Shown: positions 5,796 to 5,959 of the stretch, piece after piece
Layout of the letters: each line of letters starts with the position of its first letter
How positions within the stretch are numbered: the first letter of the stretch is position 1
Assembly: GCA_018224315.1 (NCBI GenBank)
Contig: JAGTVF010000153.1
Coordinates: 1-5,959, forward strand
Origin: Desulfobacterales bacterium
GTDB taxonomy: Bacteria; Desulfobacterota; Desulfobacteria; Desulfobacterales; Desulfosalsimonadaceae
Reading direction: 5' to 3'
DNA length: 5,959 bases
The notes under the pieces: model-generated
Told to the model about the DNA's origin: nothing
Databases searched by the model: none
Seen by the model: the letters and a program-made list of their open reading frames with translations, nothing else
Made by a program: the position numbers and the translations under genes

Positions 5796-5959
5796 TTAAC
5801 CGCATGCACCCGGAAAATTGTTAATGTCCTGCACATACCCTTCAAAATCTTTTTGGGCCAGAAAACGGGAAATCATCTCCCCGACCATGGCAGCCGTGTC
5901 CACGCGGTATTTTCCCGAGGCATCAGCGCCGGCAATCTGTTTTGCGTTTTCCACAATGG
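5796..5959 (-). CDS. C-terminal fragment of an unidentified protein (5' part outside the window)
   Basis: A minus-strand frame enters from the right edge and runs 53 codons to TAA at 5798-5796. The other two minus-strand frames close within the same region. The peptide contains AKQIAGADASGKYRVDTAAM, then VGEMISRFLAQKDFEGYVQDI. The GKYRVDTAAMVGEMISRFL part resembles the C-terminal helix motif of FlgM anti-sigma-28 factors (G-x-Y-x-V-D-x-x-x-V-A), but the alignment is short and the extra tail is unusual, so I do not assign it. The 17-base gap to the metallo-beta-lactamase-fold gene suggests a shared transcript. Confidence 0.6.
   Translation of the reverse strand, partial: IVENAKQIAGADASGKYRVDTAAMVGEMISRFLAQKDFEGYVQDINNFPGACG

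Overview
The window looks like ordinary chromosome from a GC-rich, probably anaerobic bacterium. The best guess is a Desulfobacterota-type (deltaproteobacterial) sulfate reducer. That placement is inferred from the style of the cobalamin genes, the protein sequences and the gene mix; no marker gene proves it. No mobile element, phage gene, CRISPR array, tRNA or rRNA is visible.

Layout. (1) Positions 1-1918, plus strand: the last two steps of nucleotide-loop linker assembly in cobalamin biosynthesis. A 5'-truncated threonine-phosphate decarboxylase (CobD type) overlaps by ATGA a complete adenosylcobinamide-phosphate synthase (CbiB). The first enzyme makes the aminopropanol phosphate that the second attaches to cobyric acid. 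(2) Positions 1919-2114: a non-coding spacer with a strong GC-rich inverted repeat, a second small hairpin and an AT-rich stretch that may hold a promoter. (3) Positions 2115-3220, plus strand: a 58-residue membrane-anchored protein with four clustered cysteines, followed 20 bases later by a divergent ADP-ribosylglycohydrolase-fold protein (J1-crystallin-like). The two probably form a small operon.

(4) Positions 3235-4943, minus strand, convergent with the above: a 12-TM sodium:neurotransmitter-symporter (NSS) family transporter followed by a 33-residue one-helix protein matching the MetS-type NSS small subunit. A 22-bp inverted repeat forming a long stem-loop sits between them. A sigma70-like promoter lies upstream of the transporter. 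(5) Positions 5143-5959, minus strand: a small metallo-beta-lactamase-fold protein (COG1237-like), preceded by the C-terminal 53 codons of an unidentified protein.

The most notable points are the tiny metS-like gene with the large stem-loop ahead of it, the serine at the predicted chloride site of the transporter, the degenerate metal-binding motifs in the ADP-ribosylglycohydrolase homologue, and the small Cys-rich membrane protein coupled to it. I do not see convincing evidence of an entirely new multi-gene system.
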